Part shown: positions 43,708-53,318 of the stretch, piece by piece
How positions within the stretch are numbered: position 1 is the stretch's first letter
Layout of the letters: every line of letters begins with the position of its first letter
NCBI RefSeq assembly: GCF_048020265.1
Contig: NZ_CP171843.1
Coordinates: forward strand, 2,728,001 to 2,792,000
Direction: 5' to 3'
Source: Limnohabitans_A sp048020265
Lineage (GTDB): Bacteria > Pseudomonadota > Gammaproteobacteria > Burkholderiales > Burkholderiaceae_C
DNA length: 64,000 nucleotides
The notes under the pieces: model-generated
Seen by the model: the letters and a program-made list of their open reading frames with translations, nothing else
Told to the model about the DNA's origin: nothing
Databases searched by the model: none
Made by a program: the position numbers and the translations under genes

Positions 43708-44640
43708 TCAGCCCCGGTACACATTGACCGGCAAGCCCGCCACCGTCACGCGTGTGGCAAACACACACCCGGCATCGGGATACTGCGCCAGCTCTTGAGC
43801 GCTGCGACCCTGGCGCGATGTAGTGATGAACAGGGTTTTCAAGTCCGCACCGCCAAAACAGGGCATGGTGGGGCAAGGCACGGGCGTGGTCACTTCGGCC
43901 AGCACCTCGCCGGTGGGCGACAGGCGCAGCAGGCGCTGGCCCTCGTATTGGGCAGACCAGTAGCAGCCTTCGCTGTCCACCGCCGCACCATCGGGGCGAC
44001 CGCCATAGAGACTGTCATCTCCCCAGGTCCAGCCTGCAGGCTTGGGTGTCATTTGGTGAAACACGCAAGAGGAAGACACTTGGCCGGTAGCAAGGTCCAC
44101 GTCAAAGGCCCGCACTTGGTGAGCAGCCGTGTCGGCCCAGTAAGCAGTGCGGCCATCGGGCGACCAGGCCAGGCCGTTGGCCGTCACCACACCGTCCATC
44201 ATGACGTGCAGGCCTTGGCCGTCCAGCATGTAAAGCACCCCAAGCGCTTGGTCTTTGGGCTCATACAGGCTACCTGCCCAAAAGCGCCCTTGCGCGTCAC
44301 ACTTGCCGTCGTTGAAACGCAGGCGTGTGGTGTCGTAAGGCGCAGCGGCCAAAAGCTGCAACTCACCGCCCCACTCGCGCGCCAGGTAAATGCCATCGCG
44401 CAAAGCCATGACCAGGCCACCGCCTTGCACCGGTGCGATGCACCCAGGCTCTTGCGACAAGGGCCAATACTCCACCGCACCTTGGGCCTGCAGACCCTGC
44501 ACCGCCACGCGGGCGATGCGACGGCCCGGAATGTCCACCCAGTACAGGCGTTGCTCTCGCGGGTGCCAAAAAGGCGACTCACTCAGACCATCGGGTTCGG
44601 CGGTCAGTGCTTGCCAGGAGCTTGGATCAATGAGCGTCAT
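43708..44640 (-). CDS. SMP-30/gluconolactonase family protein
   Basis: A 310-residue six-bladed beta-propeller. Metal-binding residues are in GLSESPFWHPREQRLYWVD and in NGLAWSPDGRTAYWAD; the Asn/Asp pattern is that of senescence-marker/lactonase enzymes. It hydrolyses sugar-acid lactones. Start at 44640 (MTLIDPSSW) begins four bases after the TRAP permease stop, so it is translated in the same operon. The lactone substrate probably belongs to the same pathway as the TRAP cargo. Confidence 0.92.
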   Translation of the reverse strand: MTLIDPSSWQALTAEPDGLSESPFWHPREQRLYWVDIPGRRIARVAVQGLQAQGAVEYWPLSQEPGCIAPVQGGGLVMALRDGIYLAREWGGELQLLAAAPYDTTRLRFNDGKCDAQGRFWAGSLYEPKDQALGVLYMLDGQGLHVMMDGVVTANGLAWSPDGRTAYWADTAAHQVRAFDVDLATGQVSSSCVFHQMTPKPAGWTWGDDSLYGGRPDGAAVDSEGCYWSAQYEGQRLLRLSPTGEVLAEVTTPVPCPTMPCFGGADLKTLFITTSRQGRSAQELAQYPDAGCVFATRVTVAGLPVNVYRG

Positions 44641-44644
44641 GGCA

Positions 44645-46531
44645 CTACAAGGCAAAGGTAGAAATCGCGGGCACAGCGGCGACCACCACCACCCCCAGCA
44701 GCAAGGCCACCAGGTAGGGCCAAATGGCGCCCATGACCTCGTCAGGCTTGGCATCGCCAATGCGGCAGGCCACATAAAAGCCGACCCCGATGGGCGGCAT
44801 CATCAGGCCCACGTTCATGGCACACACCACCACCATGGCGTAGTGGATGTCATGGATGCCCAGCTTCTTGGCGATCGGGAACATGATGGGGGCCAGCAGC
44901 AGCACGGCAGGCAAACCCTCCAGCAAGCACCCCAGCACCAGAAACACCACGATGGTGACCGCCAAAAAAGCGATCGGGCCGCCCGGCAAGGTGGTCAGGA
45001 AACTCGACAATTGCTGCACCACGCCGCTTTGGGTGATGGTCCAGGCCATGGCCGAGGCCGCGCCCAGGATCAGCAAGATCGCACCCGACAAAGCGGCCGT
45101 CTCGACCAGCATGTCGTAGAACTTGCGCAGGCCAATGCCGCCGTACATCACCTGGCCAATCACCAGCGCATACAGCACCGCGATGGTGGACACCTCGGTG
45201 GCCGTGGCCACGCCGCCGCCCACGGCGCTGCGGATCAAAAAAGGCAGCACCAACGCGGGTGCCGCCACCAGCAAAAAGCGACCGATGACCGAAATCGGTG
45301 GGCGCTTGACACCCTCGACCTGCTCATGCCGGGCCTTCCAGCGGGCCAGCACCAACAAGGACAGCAGCAGCACCATCGCCACCACAAAACCGCTCTGAAA
45401 CAGCCCGGCGATCGACACACCGGCCACCGAACCCAGCACGATCAGCACAATGCTGGGCGGCACGGTGTCTGCCATGGCCGCACCGGTGGCCAGCAAGGCC
45501 ACCATTTCCTTGGGCCTATTGCCGCGTCGCTTCATCTCAGGAAACAGCGCAGGGGCCACGGTGGCCATGTCCGACACCTTGGAGCCCGAGATGCCCGAAA
45601 CAATGAACAGCGAACCCAGCAGCACATAGGACATGCCGGCCTTGACGTGGCCGATCAGCGAGGCCAGAAAATCCACAATCGCCTTGCCCATGCCGGTGGC
45701 GTCGAGCACGCAGCCGAGCAGCACAAAAATCGGCACCGACACCAGAATCAGGCTGGACATGCCCTCGTCCATGCGCCCCACCACGATCAAGAGCGGCACC
45801 TGGGTGGTGAACGCCAGGTAGCTGAGCGCCCCCAGACCAAAACAAAACGCGATCGGCACGCCCGCCATCAGGCACACCGCCACCACGCCCACCAAAAAGA
45901 TGAGCATGTTCCAGCTGCCCAGGTTGGGCAAGGTGGCACTGTATGCATAGCAAACAGCGGCTACAGCCCCGACCACCACAGCCGCGCTGAGCAGCGCACG
46001 CACAGGCACGGTGCGTGCAGCGTAGGCCAGCACGATCAGCAGCATCACGCCCAAGCCAAAGGGGATAGACGCCACGCGGTAAGTGTTGGGCAAGTCCAGC
46101 GCAGGCGATTTGATGAACCATTCTTCCTGGGCGTACTCCACCGCCGAAGGCAGCAAGCCCACCAGAAAAGCAACCACCACCGTGAGTGCAAAGGCATGCA
46201 CATACGGCTGCACGCGGCTCGGCAGCTTGTCGACCACCAGCGACAAGCGCAAATGCTCGTTGCGGTGCATGGCCAGCCCGGCACCGATCATGGTCAGCCA
46301 GATGAACGAAGTCGACACGACCTCGTCAATCCAGACAATCGAATTGGCAAACACATAGCGCGACAAGACTGCTGCGAGGAGCAACACCACAATGCCCACC
46401 ATCAAAACGGCCGAAACCGCCTCCAGGGGGAACATCCAACGTGACGTTACTCGACCCCCGCCCGGGCTGGCGGCCTCTGGTTCGGAATAATGCTCACCGC
46501 CCAAAAGCGGCTGGGTCTGAACGTCGGACAT
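44645..46531 (-). CDS. TRAP transporter fused permease (DctQ-DctM)
   Basis: A 628-residue fusion: an N-terminal DctQ-like part of about 190 residues (four helices with VWIDEVVSTSFIWLTMIGAG), followed by the large DctM permease of about 12 helices with GLMMPPIGVGFYVA and LLGCVLDATGMGKAIVDFL. It uses ion gradients to import organic acids bound by the partner DctP protein. It lies between the binding-protein gene (44-base gap) and the lactonase gene. The cargo is unknown. Confidence 0.93.
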   Translation of the reverse strand: MSDVQTQPLLGGEHYSEPEAASPGGGRVTSRWMFPLEAVSAVLMVGIVVLLLAAVLSRYVFANSIVWIDEVVSTSFIWLTMIGAGLAMHRNEHLRLSLVVDKLPSRVQPYVHAFALTVVVAFLVGLLPSAVEYAQEEWFIKSPALDLPNTYRVASIPFGLGVMLLIVLAYAARTVPVRALLSAAVVVGAVAAVCYAYSATLPNLGSWNMLIFLVGVVAVCLMAGVPIAFCFGLGALSYLAFTTQVPLLIVVGRMDEGMSSLILVSVPIFVLLGCVLDATGMGKAIVDFLASLIGHVKAGMSYVLLGSLFIVSGISGSKVSDMATVAPALFPEMKRRGNRPKEMVALLATGAAMADTVPPSIVLIVLGSVAGVSIAGLFQSGFVVAMVLLLSLLVLARWKARHEQVEGVKRPPISVIGRFLLVAAPALVLPFLIRSAVGGGVATATEVSTIAVLYALVIGQVMYGGIGLRKFYDMLVETAALSGAILLILGAASAMAWTITQSGVVQQLSSFLTTLPGGPIAFLAVTIVVFLVLGCLLEGLPAVLLLAPIMFPIAKKLGIHDIHYAMVVVCAMNVGLMMPPIGVGFYVACRIGDAKPDEVMGAIWPYLVALLLGVVVVAAVPAISTFAL

Positions 46532-46575
46532 AAGTGTGCTGTTTCTCGTTTTTGTCTTGTCTGCGCCGTGGCCGA

Positions 46576-47592
46576 TCAGCCCAATTTGCCGCTGTAGCGT
46601 TCCAGCAGTGCCCAGGCCTCGTCACCAAACTTGGCTTTCCACTCGGTGTAGAAACCGGCTTGGCGCAGGCGGTTGCGGAAGGTGTCGGCCTTGGCGTTGT
46701 TGAACACCATGCCTTTTTCGGTCAGCGATTTCTGCAAGGTGGCGTTCATGGCGGCCACATCGGCGCGTTGCTTGAGGCCTGCAGCGTTGATGTGCTTGGC
46801 CACGATGGTGCGCAAGTCAGCGGGCAGACGGTCCCAAGCGCGGCGGTTGGCCAGGAACCAGAAGCCGTCCCACATGTGGTTGGTCACCGAGCAGTATTTC
46901 TGCACTTCGTTGAGCTTGGCGGTGTCGATGATGGCCAGCGGGTTTTCCTGACCGTCCACCACCTTGGTTTGCAGAGCCGAATACACCTCGGCAAAGTTGA
47001 TCGAGGCCGGGGCCGAGTCAAAGGCCTTGAACATGGACGTCCACATGGGCGACACGGGCACGCGGATCTTGAAGCCCTTGAGGTCGTCGGCCGTCTGGAT
47101 CGGCTTGGTGGAGGAGGTGATCTGGCGGAAACCGTTGTCCCAGATGTTGTCCATGGCCACCAGGTTGGCCTTGCCGATTTCCTTGCGCACATGCGCGCCC
47201 AGATCGCCGTCCAGCGCTTTCCAGACGGTGTCGTAGTCAGGGAAGGCAAAGCCCAGGCCGGTGATGGCCGCACCCGGCACCAGGGTGGACAGGATCAGGC
47301 CCGACAGGGTGAAGAACTCGATGCCACCAGCGCGCAGCTGGCTAAGCATGTCGGTGTCGTTGCCCAGCTGGCTGGCCGGGAAAATCTGGATGTCCACACG
47401 CCCTTTGGTCTCGGCCAGGATGGCAGCGGCCATTTCCTTGGCGCGCAGGTTCATTGGGTGGGTCACCGGCAAGTTGTTGGCGTATTTGTAGGTGAACTCG
47501 GCCTTGGGCTGGGCCAGCACCTGGCTCATGGGCAAAGCGGCTACGGACGCAGCGGCGGCGGTGCGCAAAACGGAACGGCGGGAAAGGGTCAT
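46576..47592 (-). CDS. TRAP transporter substrate-binding protein (DctP)
   Basis: A 338-residue periplasmic binding protein with a Tat-like signal (LSRRSVLRTAAAASVAALP). The mature part shows the DctP marks: VDIQIFPASQLGNDTDML, an LKGFKIRVPVSPMWTSMF helix with the Arg that binds the carboxylate, and the VVDGQENPL segment. It delivers a carboxylic acid to the fused permease. It follows the CoA ligase by 70 bases. Confidence 0.93.
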   Translation of the reverse strand: MTLSRRSVLRTAAAASVAALPMSQVLAQPKAEFTYKYANNLPVTHPMNLRAKEMAAAILAETKGRVDIQIFPASQLGNDTDMLSQLRAGGIEFFTLSGLILSTLVPGAAITGLGFAFPDYDTVWKALDGDLGAHVRKEIGKANLVAMDNIWDNGFRQITSSTKPIQTADDLKGFKIRVPVSPMWTSMFKAFDSAPASINFAEVYSALQTKVVDGQENPLAIIDTAKLNEVQKYCSVTNHMWDGFWFLANRRAWDRLPADLRTIVAKHINAAGLKQRADVAAMNATLQKSLTEKGMVFNNAKADTFRNRLRQAGFYTEWKAKFGDEAWALLERYSGKLG

Positions 47593-47662
47593 GTCTGTCT
47601 CCTAAAGGTGGGTCATCGATCAAACTCGGGGCCGGGTGGCCCCACTTCACTTCTCTCTCTTC

Positions 47663-49252
47663 TCAAGTCACGGCCTGCTGTTGCAGGTCGCCTCGTTCTT
47701 CCAGCATCTGGCGAATGTCTTTTTTCGTGATTTTCCCGTAGCCCGACTTGGGCAAGGCATCCCAGAAAAAGACATAGCGCGGCCAGCGGTACTTGGCACA
47801 ACGTCCCTCCAGATGCGCCAGCAGTGCGGCGGCCGTCAGGGCCGGGTCACGGCTGACCACGACGGCCACGCCCACCTCGCCCCATTTGGCGTCGGGCACG
47901 CCCAGCACAGCCACTTCGGCCACAGCGGGGTGCGTCAGCAAAATTTCTTCCACTTCACGCGGGTAAACATTGGAGCCCCCCGAGATGTACATGTCCGATT
48001 CGCGCCCTGTAATGTAGAGCAAACCCCGCGCATCGAGCCGCCCCAAATCGCCCGTGTGGAACCAGCCCCCGCGCAGCGCCTTGACCGTGGCGTCTTCGTT
48101 GTTGAAGTAACCCGCGAACACGGCCGGGCCCCGGCAGCAGATTTCGCCCACCGTGCCGGTGGGCACCGGGTTCATCTGCGCGTCCAGAATCGCCACCTCC
48201 ATGCCGGTGCGTGGCCGCCCGCAAGAGCCGATGTTCGCATTCGGATCGGCATCATCGATGGCGTGCATGGAAGGCGGCAGCACGGTGATGCAGCCCGTCA
48301 CCTCACCCAGACCGAAGTACTGCACCAGCACCGGGCCGAGTTTTTGCAAGGCCAGTTTCTGGTCGGCCCGGTACATCGGGGCACCCGCGTAGATCACATA
48401 CCGCAAGCTGCTGTGGTCGAACTGGTCCACCGCCGGGTCTTCCACCAACAGCTTGACGATGGTGGGCACGGTGAACAGGTTGGTGACGCGGTGCTTTTCC
48501 ACCAGACGCCAGACTTCGGCCGGTTCCATGCGCTCGGACGGCAACAGCACGGTGGCCGCGCCCCGCGCCACATTCAGCAGGGCATGGATGCCCGCGCCGT
48601 GCGACAGGGGCGCGACCGCGATCGAGCAGTCGGTCTCACAGGTGCCCGGGATCAGATCGGCCAGGTGGTTGGTCACCACAAAGGCCAGCTGCCCATGCGT
48701 GAGCATGCCGGCCTTGGGGCGGCCGGTGGTGCCCGAGGTGTAGAAGTACCACAGCACCTGGTCGGGCCTGACGGTTGCCATGGCGGTGGGCGCACCCGCA
48801 TGGCGTGCCAGCAGGTCTTCGTAAGCCGTTTCGCCCGCACGCGGCTTGCCGATGGTGATGACGTGTTGCAGGCGGGGGCTGGCTTCGCGCACGGCGTCCA
48901 CATGCCCGGCAAACACATCCTCGGCCAGCATGAAGGTGGCCTCGCTGGAGCTGCCCAGGTAGGCCACTTCGGGCGGCGTCAACCGGAAATTGGTCGGCAC
49001 CCAAACCGCGCCCAACCGAAAAGCGGCCCAGCAACTCTCGAACATGGCCAGGCTGTTGCGCGACTGCACCAGCAGCTTGTCGCCCGGCTGCATGCCCATC
49101 TCGCGCAGGCCCTGCACCAAAGCGTCCACCCGCGCGTTGATCTCGCGCCAGGTCCACTGGCGCTCACCCTGAATCAGCCCCGGCCGGTCCGGGAACAGCG
49201 CGGCTGTCTGCGCCAGCAGGGCCGACAGGTTCATGACCTGTGCGTCGCTCAT
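47663..49252 (-). CDS. acyl-CoA synthetase (AMP-dependent ligase)
   Basis: A 529-residue AMP-forming acyl-CoA ligase. ATP motif YTSGTTGRPKAGMLTH, motif A5 region YFGLGEVTGC, hinge GGWFHTGDLGRLD, and the catalytic Lys in KSGYGKITKKDIRQ. It activates a carboxylic acid, here probably the one imported by the TRAP system. It overlaps the thiolase gene by four bases. The specificity pocket cannot be read by eye. Confidence 0.93.
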   Translation of the reverse strand: MSDAQVMNLSALLAQTAALFPDRPGLIQGERQWTWREINARVDALVQGLREMGMQPGDKLLVQSRNSLAMFESCWAAFRLGAVWVPTNFRLTPPEVAYLGSSSEATFMLAEDVFAGHVDAVREASPRLQHVITIGKPRAGETAYEDLLARHAGAPTAMATVRPDQVLWYFYTSGTTGRPKAGMLTHGQLAFVVTNHLADLIPGTCETDCSIAVAPLSHGAGIHALLNVARGAATVLLPSERMEPAEVWRLVEKHRVTNLFTVPTIVKLLVEDPAVDQFDHSSLRYVIYAGAPMYRADQKLALQKLGPVLVQYFGLGEVTGCITVLPPSMHAIDDADPNANIGSCGRPRTGMEVAILDAQMNPVPTGTVGEICCRGPAVFAGYFNNEDATVKALRGGWFHTGDLGRLDARGLLYITGRESDMYISGGSNVYPREVEEILLTHPAVAEVAVLGVPDAKWGEVGVAVVVSRDPALTAAALLAHLEGRCAKYRWPRYVFFWDALPKSGYGKITKKDIRQMLEERGDLQQQAVT

Positions 49253-50418
49253 GCCGCACGCTCCAGCACGCTCAGATAATTGGCCACCGCCGCGCCGCCC
49301 ATGTTGAACACCGCACCCAGCCGGGCATTGGGCAGCTGCATATCGCCCGCCTCGCCCGTCAGTTGCATGGCGGCCATGACGTGCTGCGACACCCCGGTGG
49401 CCCCGATCGGGTGCCCGCGTGACTTGAGACCGCCCGAGGGGTTGACCGGCAGTGCCCCATCGATACGGGTCACGCCATCCAGAATGACGCGTGCGCCCTG
49501 TCCGTGCGGGGCCAGCCCCATGGCTTCGTATTCGAGCAGCTCGGCCACCGTGAAGCAGTCGTGCGTTTCCACAAACGACAGATCCTTGAGCGACACCCCG
49601 GCGGCATCGAGCCCCTTGTGCCAGGCCATGGCCGCGCCTTCAAAACGGGTCGGGTCGCGGCGCGACAGGGGCAAATATTCATTCACCTGCGTGCGCGACT
49701 TCCAGCGCACGGCGGGCACGCGGGCACCGGCCACGGGCGCTTTGGAGATCACGAGCGCAGCGGCCCCGTCGGACACCAAAGAGCAGTCCGAACGCTTGAG
49801 CGGACCCGCCACAAAAGGGTTTTTGTCGGACGGGTGGCGGCAAAAGTCAAAACCCAGATCGCGGCGCATGTGGGCGAACGGGTTCTTCACCCCGTTGGCG
49901 TGGTTCTTGGCGGCGATGGCGGCCAGTGCGTCGCTCTGGTCGCCAAAGCGCTCGAAATACGTGGCCGCGATGGTGCCAAACACGCCCGCAAAACCGGCCG
50001 GGTTGGCCGCTTCTTCTTTCACATAAGAGCAGCGCAGCAAGGTTTCGGCGATCTTGGCACCGGGCACGGCGTTCATGATCTCGAAGCCCACCACCAGCGC
50101 GTGGCGCACACGGCCGGATTCGACAGCGTCCATGGCAGCCCAGATCGCGGCCGAGCCGGTGGCACAGGCGTTTTCCAGGCGCACCGCGGGCACATGGCGC
50201 AGGCCCGGCACCGCCATGGCCACCAGCGCCCCGGTGAAGTCCTGCGGCATGAAGCCGCCGTTGTAGTGGCCCACAAACACGCCATCGATGTCTTGCGCCT
50301 GCAAGCCTGCGCTGACCAGCGCGGGTTGCACCGCATCGCGGATCAGTTGCTCGGCATCGACCGCGTCGAGCTTGCCAAACGGGGTATGGCCCCAGCCAAT
50401 GATGCAGCTGCTGCTCAT
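49249..50418 (-). CDS. thiolase family protein, SCP2-type
   Basis: A 389-residue thiolase of the SCP2 subgroup. The nucleophile Cys is in RLENACATGSAAIW, and HDCFTVAELLEYEAMGL is the SCP2 signature with its second Cys and His. GHPIGATG is present, whereas the usual C-terminal Cys-Gly loop reads FNMGGAAVANYL, as in SCP2. It should cleave a beta-keto-acyl-CoA, or perform the reverse. Overlaps with both neighbours are four bases. Confidence 0.93.
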   Translation of the reverse strand: MSSSCIIGWGHTPFGKLDAVDAEQLIRDAVQPALVSAGLQAQDIDGVFVGHYNGGFMPQDFTGALVAMAVPGLRHVPAVRLENACATGSAAIWAAMDAVESGRVRHALVVGFEIMNAVPGAKIAETLLRCSYVKEEAANPAGFAGVFGTIAATYFERFGDQSDALAAIAAKNHANGVKNPFAHMRRDLGFDFCRHPSDKNPFVAGPLKRSDCSLVSDGAAALVISKAPVAGARVPAVRWKSRTQVNEYLPLSRRDPTRFEGAAMAWHKGLDAAGVSLKDLSFVETHDCFTVAELLEYEAMGLAPHGQGARVILDGVTRIDGALPVNPSGGLKSRGHPIGATGVSQHVMAAMQLTGEAGDMQLPNARLGAVFNMGGAAVANYLSVLERAA

Positions 50419-51242
50419 GATGCGGCTCCCACTTTCTGCAGCTCGGGGGTGGTGCGGCGCAAGGTGGGCAAACCCACACCCGAGGCGTCAAAACCGCCAT
50501 CCACCGCCAGAAACTGGCCATTGATGAAGCTGGCCTCTTTGCTGCACAAAAAGCCCACGGTGTTGGCCATCTCTTCGGTGCTGCCGTAGCGGCCCAGCGG
50601 GATGGTGTCGTAATAGTCGGAGCGGATCGCCACGCTGTGCACCAGCTTGGCCATCTCAGTCTCGACCGGGCCGGGGCAAATCACGTTGGTGCGCACACCA
50701 TAGTTGCCCAGCTCCACCGCGAATTGCTTGGTCAGGTGGATCAGCGCGGCCTTGCTGGTGCCATAGGCCACGCGTAGCGTGCTGGCACGCAGGCCCGAGA
50801 TCGAGGCGATGTTGACGATCGCGCCGCTGCGCTGGGTGGCCATGATCGCGCCAAAAGCATGTGAGCACAAAAACGCGCCGTCCAGGTTGGTACTGAGCAC
50901 CTGCCGCCATTCGGCAAACGTGGTCTCCAGCACCGGCTTGAACACCGCCACACCGGCGTTGTTGACCAGCGCATCGACCCGGCCAAACCGGGCCATCACG
51001 GCCGCCGCTGCGGCATCGACCTGGTCGGGTTGCGACACGTCGCAGTGCAGCGCCAGCACATCGCCCGGGCGGGCCAGTGTGCGCTCGGTGGCGGCCAGGG
51101 TGGCCTGGTCAACGTCGAGCAAGGCGACCTTGTAGCCGTGGTTCAGAAACCACTGGCCGATGGCCAGGCCAATGCCGCGGGCACCGCCGGTCACGACAGC
51201 GACGGGAGCTGCAACAGGAAAAGTTGTATCGGAAGATGTCAT
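50415..51242 (-). CDS. SDR family dehydrogenase, 3-hydroxyacyl-type
   Basis: A 275-residue short-chain dehydrogenase with TGGARGIG, NNAG, Ser in ASISGL and Tyr-Lys in YGTSK; it has a long N-terminal lead and a C-terminal tail (PTLRRTTPELQK). It likely oxidises a hydroxyacyl-CoA before thiolase cleavage. It overlaps the thiolase gene by four bases and is 25 bases from the PPC gene upstream. Confidence 0.92.
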   Translation of the reverse strand: MTSSDTTFPVAAPVAVVTGGARGIGLAIGQWFLNHGYKVALLDVDQATLAATERTLARPGDVLALHCDVSQPDQVDAAAAAVMARFGRVDALVNNAGVAVFKPVLETTFAEWRQVLSTNLDGAFLCSHAFGAIMATQRSGAIVNIASISGLRASTLRVAYGTSKAALIHLTKQFAVELGNYGVRTNVICPGPVETEMAKLVHSVAIRSDYYDTIPLGRYGSTEEMANTVGFLCSKEASFINGQFLAVDGGFDASGVGLPTLRRTTPELQKVGAAS

Positions 51243-51267
51243 GAGAATGGATCAGTGGGTGAAAAAA

Positions 51268-51684
51268 TCAAACAGCGCCGGACTCGGCTGAGGGCAGCCA
51301 CTCTTCCAGAGTGACTTCAAAGGTGGCAAACACCAGGTTGTGGCCAGGCACAAAACGGCCGCTGAGCACCTGGCCCGCGGCATCAACGACCACACCGCTC
51401 AGGTCGGCCGCGCTCTGGCCGTGAGCGTCGGTGCGCAGCTCGCCAAACAGGCTCAGCACCTCCACGGCGGGGCCTTCGACAAAGATTTGCCGACCCGAAG
51501 GCACCTGCAAACAGGCATCGACCAGACTGCCCAAGCCCACACGCACCAGCGCATGGCGCAGACCCTGGGCGCGGCAAATGGCCTGCAGGCCCTGCACCAA
51601 GTCTTCGTTGGGGGCCATGCGGCCATACACCATGCGGCCCAGACGGCCCTCTTCGGTCTGTGTGGCCTGCACAGCTTCAACCAT
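51268..51684 (-). CDS. PPC/DUF296 domain protein (second copy)
   Basis: A 138-residue protein formed by a single PPC (DUF296) domain: HALVRVGLGSLVDACLQ, then IFVEGPAVEVLSLFGEL and GQVLSGRFVPGHNLVFATFEV. The family is a trimer; the His pair seen in many members is replaced here (LSGVVVDAAG). It overlaps the first PPC gene by eight bases, with its own ATG at 51684. Function in this operon is unknown. Confidence 0.8.
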   Translation of the reverse strand: MVEAVQATQTEEGRLGRMVYGRMAPNEDLVQGLQAICRAQGLRHALVRVGLGSLVDACLQVPSGRQIFVEGPAVEVLSLFGELRTDAHGQSAADLSGVVVDAAGQVLSGRFVPGHNLVFATFEVTLEEWLPSAESGAV

Positions 51685-52276
51685 GGTGTGCACCTGCAAC
51701 GGTGGCCAAAGCTGGGGACTGGATGGCATGGGGTTTGAGCATGTGCAGGCGAGTTTCGTCATCAAAACCCAGGCGCAGCGCCACGCCATCCAACACCGAC
51801 ACCAACACCGTGACCGGCCGCTGGCCCACCACGGTGCGCGGGGTCAGCACATGCCCGCCGCGCACATGGCCCTGTTCATCGGAAAAACTGGCGTGGCAAT
51901 GGATCACGGGCGCACCTTGCTCGTCCTGCCCCAGGGTGGCGCTACCGCGCAGCAAGCTGGCACCGCGCAAGACCTTCGGCTCGCCATAAGTGGCCATGAG
52001 TTGGCCTTCAGGGTCGGGCACGGGCAGGCAATACGCCACCTCGGCCAAGTCACCGCCCATCAGCGCCATGGCGGCGGCCTGCACCCCCGCAGCACCGAGC
52101 GCACGCGTCAACCCCTCGTGCAAACAAGTGCCCGCCGTCAAGGACAAGCGGATTTGCCGCCCGCCATGGGCTGCGACGTGGGCCAGACGCAGGTCTGCGC
52201 GGGGCCCTGGATGGACCAATGTGCGAGGCCGCCCGAAGGCGTGCTCCGGAGGGCTACCCGGTGCGGGAGCTGCCAT
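51677..52276 (-). CDS. PPC/DUF296 domain protein (first copy)
   Basis: A 199-residue protein with one PPC domain: TCLHEGLTRALGAAGVQAAAM, a GASLLRGSATLG segment and VIHCHASFSDEQGHVRGGHV, which holds the His residues of the family's possible metal site. It is the first gene of the block; GGAG lies 11 bases before the ATG. Bacterial DUF296 proteins have no settled activity. Next gene overlaps by eight bases. Confidence 0.82.
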   Translation of the reverse strand: MAAPAPGSPPEHAFGRPRTLVHPGPRADLRLAHVAAHGGRQIRLSLTAGTCLHEGLTRALGAAGVQAAAMALMGGDLAEVAYCLPVPDPEGQLMATYGEPKVLRGASLLRGSATLGQDEQGAPVIHCHASFSDEQGHVRGGHVLTPRTVVGQRPVTVLVSVLDGVALRLGFDDETRLHMLKPHAIQSPALATVAGAHHG

Positions 52277-52422
52277 GTCATGTCTCCTGGCCTGTGCAGG
52301 CCATCTGTTCTTCGCTCGACCTCATGGGGTCGCTTTAGATTTGTATTTTGAGACCAATTGAAGTGCCTGCTTTGTTTTTGGTAAATTTACTTTCCAGATA
52401 GATCAATTTGCAAAATATATCA

Positions 52423-53301
52423 ATGGACATGCGCCACCTTCGGTGTTTTGTCGCCGTGGCCGAAGAACTCCACTTCGGTCGCGCCGCACAACGCCTGCAC
52501 CTCACCCAGCCCCCGGTCAGCCTCGCCATCAAGGAGCTCGAAGACGAATTGGGCGTGCGCTTGCTCGAACGCACCTCGCGCCGCATCGCCCTGACGCCGG
52601 CTGGGACAGAAGCCCTGCAAGACGCCTATGCGGTGCTGGCCTCGGCCGATCTGATGCGCCGCCGCGCCCAAGAGGCCGCTTTGGGTCTGATGGGCTCGCT
52701 GACCATCGGCTTCATCAGCCTGCCCGCCTATTCGTTTTTGCCGCCGCTGCTGCGGCGTTTTACCCAGGACTACCCCCGGGTCAAGGTGTCTTTGCTCGAA
52801 GGCACGACCGACCAGCTGATCCACGACGTGGAAAGCGGGCGCATCGACATGGGCCTGGTGTTCCAGACCTCGGACCTGCCACCCACGCTGGATGCGCAAC
52901 TGGTGATGCACGAGCCCCTGGTGGTGGCTTTGCCCGAACACCACCCGGCCGCCGCACAGGCCACAGTGCCCTTGGGCAAGCTGGCACAAGAGCAATTTTT
53001 GGGCTTTGAGCGGCACAACGGCCCGATGATGTTCGACGCCATCGTGGCCACTTGCATGAAGCACGGTTTCAGCCCGCAGATCTTCAGCGCCCGCCAAATG
53101 CACACCATCGTCAGCATGGTCAGCGGCGGCCTGGGCGTGGCACTGGTGCCGGCTTGTGTGCAGGCGCTGCAACGCCAAGGTGTGGTTTACCGCCCCCTGC
53201 GCGGCGACAAACCCCTGGTGGCCACCGAAGCCGTCTGGCGGCCATCCGACCAATCCCCCGTGCTGCAAGCGTTCCGGCAGATGCTGCCCAAGGTCAAATA
53301 A
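52423..53301 (+). CDS. LysR-family transcriptional regulator of the catabolic block
   Basis: A 292-residue LysR regulator: MRHLRCFVAVAEELHFGRAA and LTQPPVSLAIKELE form the helix-turn-helix; the effector domain has LTIGFISLPAYSFLPPLLRRF and ends near SGGLGVALVPACVQ. It is divergent from the PPC-SDR-thiolase operon with a 146-base gap that contains the palindrome GTAAATTTAC (52381-52390), a possible operator. CatR/BenM-like in shape; the inducer is unknown. Confidence 0.93.
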   Translation: MDMRHLRCFVAVAEELHFGRAAQRLHLTQPPVSLAIKELEDELGVRLLERTSRRIALTPAGTEALQDAYAVLASADLMRRRAQEAALGLMGSLTIGFISLPAYSFLPPLLRRFTQDYPRVKVSLLEGTTDQLIHDVESGRIDMGLVFQTSDLPPTLDAQLVMHEPLVVALPEHHPAAAQATVPLGKLAQEQFLGFERHNGPMMFDAIVATCMKHGFSPQIFSARQMHTIVSMVSGGLGVALVPACVQALQRQGVVYRPLRGDKPLVATEAVWRPSDQSPVLQAFRQMLPKVK

Positions 53302-53318
53302 AGCAGCTCCAAAGAAAC

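Noticed and set aside
44390..46444. 684-codon frame antisense to the TRAP permease
   Set aside because: Composition is His/Gln-rich and no homology is visible; the fused permease explains the region.
51268..52276. PPC pair as a single frameshifted gene
   Set aside because: Each frame contains a full PPC domain and its own ATG, so they are two genes with an eight-base overlap.
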